In this document: positions 41,718-44,814 of the stretch, in pieces
How the letters are laid out: every line of letters starts with the position of its first letter
Position numbering within the stretch: the stretch's first letter is position 1
From: an uncultured Pelagibacteraceae bacterium
GTDB taxonomy: Bacteria; Pseudomonadota; Alphaproteobacteria; Pelagibacterales; Pelagibacteraceae
DNA: 44,814 nt
Direction of reading: 5' to 3'
Assembly (NCBI GenBank): GCA_902592545.1
Contig: CACJFA010000007.1
Span: 1 to 44,814, forward strand
The notes under the pieces: model-generated
Database searches by the model: none
Seen by the model: only the letters and a program-made list of their open reading frames with translations
What the model was told of the DNA's origin: nothing
Made by a program: the position numbers and the translations under genes

Positions 41718-42137
41718 TTACCAAGAGCCGGTATTTTCCATTGAAGCCCAAGGTTCTTTAGGTTCTAAATTTCCTTCTTGAAGAATTTCAATTGAAATTT
41801 TGTCTGGTGATCTAACAAAAGCCATATGACCATCTCTCGGTGGTCTATTAATCGTATAGCCCATGTCCATTAATCTTTGGCATGTTTCATAAATGTTATC
41901 TACTCTGTAGGCAAGATGGCCAAAATTTCTTGAACCTTCTCCAAGTTCATCACCATCCCAATTATATGTCAATTCTATTTCAGCTTTTTCATCATTTGGT
42001 GCTGCAAGAAAAATTAATGTAAATCTTCCTTTTTCATTTTCCATTCTTCTTGTTTCTTTTAAACCAAGCCCTTCGCAGAAAAATCTTAAAGACTCATCCA
42101 CGTCTTTAACTCTAATCATTGTGTGCAAATATTTCAT
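41718..42137 (-). CDS. gloA: Lactoylglutathione lyase (glyoxalase I, VOC fold)
   Basis: A 139-residue VOC-fold enzyme. The four metal ligands of glyoxalase I are visible: His5 (MKYLHTMIRV), Glu55 (AEIELTYNW), His74 (NFGHLAYRV) and Glu117 (ISIEILQ), close to the E. coli positions 5, 56, 74 and 122. It isomerises the methylglyoxal-glutathione adduct to lactoylglutathione. The length and the LRFFCEGLGLKETRR start match. It lies between guaA and panB on the same strand, with 22 and 4 base gaps, without a functional link that I can see. Confidence 0.92.
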   Translation of the reverse strand: MKYLHTMIRVKDVDESLRFFCEGLGLKETRRMENEKGRFTLIFLAAPNDEKAEIELTYNWDGDELGEGSRNFGHLAYRVDNIYETCQRLMDMGYTINRPPRDGHMAFVRSPDKISIEILQEGNLEPKEPWASMENTGSW

Positions 42138-42159
42138 AATGTTTATTTATAATTAAAAA

Positions 42160-43722
42160 CTACTCTAATTCAATAGTGCTAGGCGGTTTTGAAGTAACAT
42201 CATAAACTACTCTGTTTATACCCCTTATATTGTTAACTATTTTATTTGATATAGTTTGCATAAAAGACTTTTTAAATTCATAATAGTCAGCTGTCATTCC
42301 ATCTTCAGATGTAATTGCTCTTAATAAACATAAGTATTCATAAGTACGATTATCTCCCATAACACCCACTGTTTTTACTGGAAGTAATGCTGCATAAGCC
42401 TGCCAAATCTTATGATAAAGACCGTGATCTTTTAAAGCTTGAATAAAGTAATAATCAGCCTCTTTTAGAATTTTAATTTTTTCATTAGTTATTATGCCTG
42501 GCATTCGAATAGCTAAACCCGGTCCAGGAAAAGGATGTCTTGAAATAATTTCTTTACTTAAATTTAACGCTAATCCTAATTTTCTTACCTCGTCCTTAAA
42601 TAAGAATTTTAGTGGTTCTACTAATTTTAAATTCATTTTTTTGGGTAGGCCGCCGACATTATGATGTGATTTAATTTTAGAAGTTTGGCTTCCAGTAACT
42701 GATTTACTTTCAATTAAGTCTGGATAAAGAGTACCCTGAGCTAAAAATTTAACATTTTTAATTTTCTTAGCGTATCGTTCGAAGATTTTGATAAATAAAT
42801 TACCAATTATTTTTCTTTTTTTTTCTGGATCAGAAACATTTTTTAATTTTTTTAAGAATTCTTTTTCAGCATTTACATAAATTAAATTCATTTTTAAACG
42901 CTTCTTAAAAGTTTGAACTACTTGTGCTTCCTCATTTTTTCTTAGAAGACCAGTATTTACAAAAATACAATAAAGTTTTTTTCCAATAGCTTTATTCAAT
43001 AACTGAGCAACTACACTACTATCTACACCTCCTGATAATGCACAAATAACTTTGTTATTTTTAACTTGTTTTCTAACATCTTTAATTAGCTGATTTTTTT
43101 GATCCTTAGAGGACCAGTTCCTTTTAATTTTACAAATTAAAAAAATAAAATTACTTATTAATTTTTTTCCATTCTCTGTATGAGTTACCTCTGGGTGGAA
43201 TTGTACCCCATAATATTTTTTTATTTTATTTTCAACAATTGCAAATTTTGAATTAGTGCTTGATGCAACAACTTTAAAATTCTTTGGAAGTTTTGAAACT
43301 TGATCGGCATGGCTCATCCAAACTTGTCTGGATTTTTTATTTCCAAAAAAATTAGTCGTTAAAAGACTGTTATTCTTTTTATAAACATTAGCTAAACCAA
43401 ATTCTCTATATTTTGATTGTTTTACCCTTCCGCCATTGAGTTTTGATAAAATTTGATGCCCAAAACATATACCAAGAACTGGTATATCAAGTTGTAAAAT
43501 TTTTTTATCAAATGAATATTTATTTATTTGATAAACATTTAATGGACCACCAGATAATACTATTCCTTTAATACTGTGATTTATGTCTTTTAGTTTTATC
43601 TTTTTGTGACTAACTATTTCTGAAAACACTCCTAATTCTCTTACTCTTCTTGCAATTAATTGAGTAAATTGAGAACCAAAATCTATTATTAGGATTTTGT
43701 TAAGATTTTGATCAAGACTCAT
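42160..43722 (-). CDS. guaA: GMP synthase (glutamine-hydrolysing)
   Basis: A 520-residue two-domain enzyme that aminates XMP to GMP with ATP and glutamine. The glutaminase domain has Cys86 in [11 protein letters not shown] and HPEV after VQFH. The synthetase domain has the PP-loop [15 protein letters not shown], followed by the dimerisation domain with [13 protein letters not shown] and the end [10 protein letters not shown]. The start overlaps the upstream TPR gene by 11 bases. With guaB at the edge of the window it forms guaB-TPR-guaA, two successive steps of GMP synthesis. Confidence 0.97.
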   Translation of the reverse strand: MSLDQNLNKILIIDFGSQFTQLIARRVRELGVFSEIVSHKKIKLKDINHSIKGIVLSGGPLNVYQINKYSFDKKILQLDIPVLGICFGHQILSKLNGGRVKQSKYREFGLANVYKKNNSLLTTNFFGNKKSRQVWMSHADQVSKLPKNFKVVASSTNSKFAIVENKIKKYYGVQFHPEVTHTENGKKLISNFIFLICKIKRNWSSKDQKNQLIKDVRKQVKNNKVICALSGGVDSSVVAQLLNKAIGKKLYCIFVNTGLLRKNEEAQVVQTFKKRLKMNLIYVNAEKEFLKKLKNVSDPEKKRKIIGNLFIKIFERYAKKIKNVKFLAQGTLYPDLIESKSVTGSQTSKIKSHHNVGGLPKKMNLKLVEPLKFLFKDEVRKLGLALNLSKEIISRHPFPGPGLAIRMPGIITNEKIKILKEADYYFIQALKDHGLYHKIWQAYAALLPVKTVGVMGDNRTYEYLCLLRAITSEDGMTADYYEFKKSFMQTISNKIVNNIRGINRVVYDVTSKPPSTIELE

Positions 43723-44152
43723 TATTTTTAGGTTCTATATTTTTTAATGACTCTTGAATATCTTTGTTTTCATCACATAAATTTTTACAAACTTTTACAA
43801 ACTTATCTAAAAGATCTTTAACTTTTTCATAATTAGATTTTTCTAAAGCAATTTTCATTAACATTAATAAAGCTTCTTCGTTATCAGGCTCAATTAAAAG
43901 TGTTGTTTCTAAATTGTATTTTTCTTTTCTTTGATTTTCTTCTCGGTTATAAATTTTTGCTAAATATAAATATGAGTTTGCATCTTTTGGATTAAAAACA
44001 ATATTTCTCTCAAATAAAAAACGCGCATCTTCATATTTTTCTTTTTTAAACAATTCTAAAGCTTCATTAAAAAAATTTTCTTTACTAAGAGACGTGCTGG
44101 TAAAAGAAGCTACTAGTAGAATAAATCCTATAAATTTGAAAAATTTGCTCAT
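43712..44152 (-). CDS. Exported TPR-like protein between guaB and guaA
   Basis: A 146-residue protein with a signal peptide ([20 protein letters not shown]), so periplasmic or membrane-attached. The mature part has two or three TPR-like helix pairs, such as [20 protein letters not shown] and [18 protein letters not shown]. Two cysteines (CKNLC) near residue 125 might form a disulfide. No enzymatic motif. It is sandwiched in the purine operon: the ATG overlaps the guaB stop by 1 base and the 3' end overlaps guaA by 11 bases. A role in purine synthesis is unlikely given its export; it may simply be carried by the operon. Confidence 0.78.
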   Translation of the reverse strand: MSKFFKFIGFILLVASFTSTSLSKENFFNEALELFKKEKYEDARFLFERNIVFNPKDANSYLYLAKIYNREENQRKEKYNLETTLLIEPDNEEALLMLMKIALEKSNYEKVKDLLDKFVKVCKNLCDENKDIQESLKNIEPKNNES

Positions 44153-44814
44153 TAATATTTACTATCGTTTTTTACCACATCTACATTATGAACCATACTT
44201 TCATAAAATCCAGCTTTTGTAATTTTAACAAATTGTGGTTTGTTTCTCAGTTTAATGATTGTTTTTGATCCAAGATAACCCATAGAGGACTTCAATCCAC
44301 CAATTAATTTATAAATAATACTCCCAACATCTCCTTTATATTTTACAAACCCCTCAACACCCTCAGGTACATATTTTGAGGAATCTTTTTGCTTTTTTTG
44401 AAAGTATCTATCAGCTGAACCTTTGTTCATAGCTCCTACTGAACCCATTCCTCTAAAACTTTTGAAAAGTTGTCCATTTTTTTTAATTAATTTTCCTGGA
44501 GTTTCATTTGTACCCGCAAATAAAGAACCGATCATTATAGCATCAGCTCCTGCAGCAAATGCTTTTGCTAAATCGCCAGAATATTTTATTCCACCATCTG
44601 AAATTATTTTAACATTTTTATTTTTTAGACCAGTTCTAACAGCTAAAATTGCACTTAATTGAGGAACCCCTATTCCAGCAACTAATCTTGTTGTACAAAT
44701 AGAACCTGGGCCTATACCAATTTTAATTATATCTACTCCTAATTTTATAAGGAATTTTGCAGCTTCTGGAGTTGCAATATTCCCAGCACATAAAGCAATT
44801 CTTTTAGTCTTTAT
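44152..44814 (-). CDS. guaB: IMP dehydrogenase, C-terminal part (runs off the window)
   Basis: The frame is open to the right edge, giving the last 220 residues of IMP dehydrogenase; the N-terminus and CBS domains lie outside. The catalytic loop [11 protein letters not shown] with the active-site cysteine, the [20 protein letters not shown] phosphate-binding region, [14 protein letters not shown] and the YRGMGS-like [10 protein letters not shown] flap are visible. The enzyme oxidises IMP to XMP with NAD, feeding guaA. An internal Met at 44535 is not a start. It overlaps the TPR gene by 1 base. Confidence 0.96.
   Translation of the reverse strand: MKTKRIALCAGNIATPEAAKFLIKLGVDIIKIGIGPGSICTTRLVAGIGVPQLSAILAVRTGLKNKNVKIISDGGIKYSGDLAKAFAAGADAIMIGSLFAGTNETPGKLIKKNGQLFKSFRGMGSVGAMNKGSADRYFQKKQKDSSKYVPEGVEGFVKYKGDVGSIIYKLIGGLKSSMGYLGSKTIIKLRNKPQFVKITKAGFYESMVHNVDVVKNDSKY

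Noticed and set aside
1..44814. tRNA, rRNA, CRISPR, insertion sequence, prophage or integrase
   Set aside because: Nearly all of the window is accounted for by protein genes and the short gaps hold no cloverleaf, repeat-spacer pattern, transposase or integrase.

Overview
The window looks like a piece of a streamlined marine alphaproteobacterium of the SAR11 / Pelagibacter type. The evidence is the strongly AT-biased DNA with Lys/Asn/Ile-rich proteins, the almost complete absence of intergenic DNA (no gene-free stretch reaches 300 bases), a tandem glycine riboswitch in front of gcvT, and a gene content rich in glycine and one-carbon oxidation, DMT and TRAP transporters and Gfo/Idh/MocA enzymes. 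This assignment is inference from content, not from a marker gene. No rRNA, tRNA, CRISPR array or insertion sequence was seen.

Layout. 1-2313: end of a DMT permease, an MFS permease and a convergent MOSC protein. 2361-7691: a tight six-gene operon with a PhyH-type dioxygenase, a TPR-glycosyltransferase, two Gfo/Idh/MocA dehydrogenases and two small proteins. 7684-11981 (minus): a DMT permease, creatinase, glycine amidinotransferase and threonine aldolase, packed with 1-5 base gaps. 12031-13883 (minus): moeA and mobA. 13927-22990 (plus): a lone SufU/IscU-like scaffold, an HPP membrane protein, metal-free NAD formate dehydrogenase, then fdhD, fdsB (a NuoE-NuoF fusion), fdsA and selO. 22992-29087: a FOXRED1/sarcosine-oxidase-like flavoprotein, TspO, an SDR, and a lipid-modification set (DUF3833 lipoprotein, cyclopropane-synthase-like methyltransferase, DUF1365, FAD amine-oxidase-like protein). 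29094-33604 (minus): gcvT-gcvH-gcvP under the riboswitch. 33641-36925: pxpB-pxpC-DMT, with pxpA divergent. 36922-40216: a TPR protein and a TRAP transporter. 40328-44814: a TerC-like membrane protein, panB, gloA, guaA, a TPR protein and the end of guaB.

How it fits together. The centre of the window is a glycine and C1 economy. Threonine aldolase, a sarcosine-oxidase-like flavoprotein and possibly the creatinase/amidinotransferase pair release or exchange glycine or sarcosine. The glycine cleavage system splits glycine to CO2, NH3 and methylene-THF. Two unrelated formate dehydrogenases oxidise formate to NADH, and the Mo enzyme is served by MoeA, MobA and FdhD.

Most worth following up: (i) the DMT-creatinase-amidinotransferase-threonine aldolase operon, whose combined chemistry could turn arginine into ornithine and urea with glycine as a recycled carrier; (ii) a 12-bp stem that would bury the gcvT start codon and excludes the glycine-bound aptamer, giving a concrete model for a glycine-ON translational switch; (iii) a duplicated GGGTAAA heptamer in the leaders of both formate dehydrogenases; (iv) a lipid-modification/TspO module without the sigma factor and anti-sigma factor I associate with it elsewhere.
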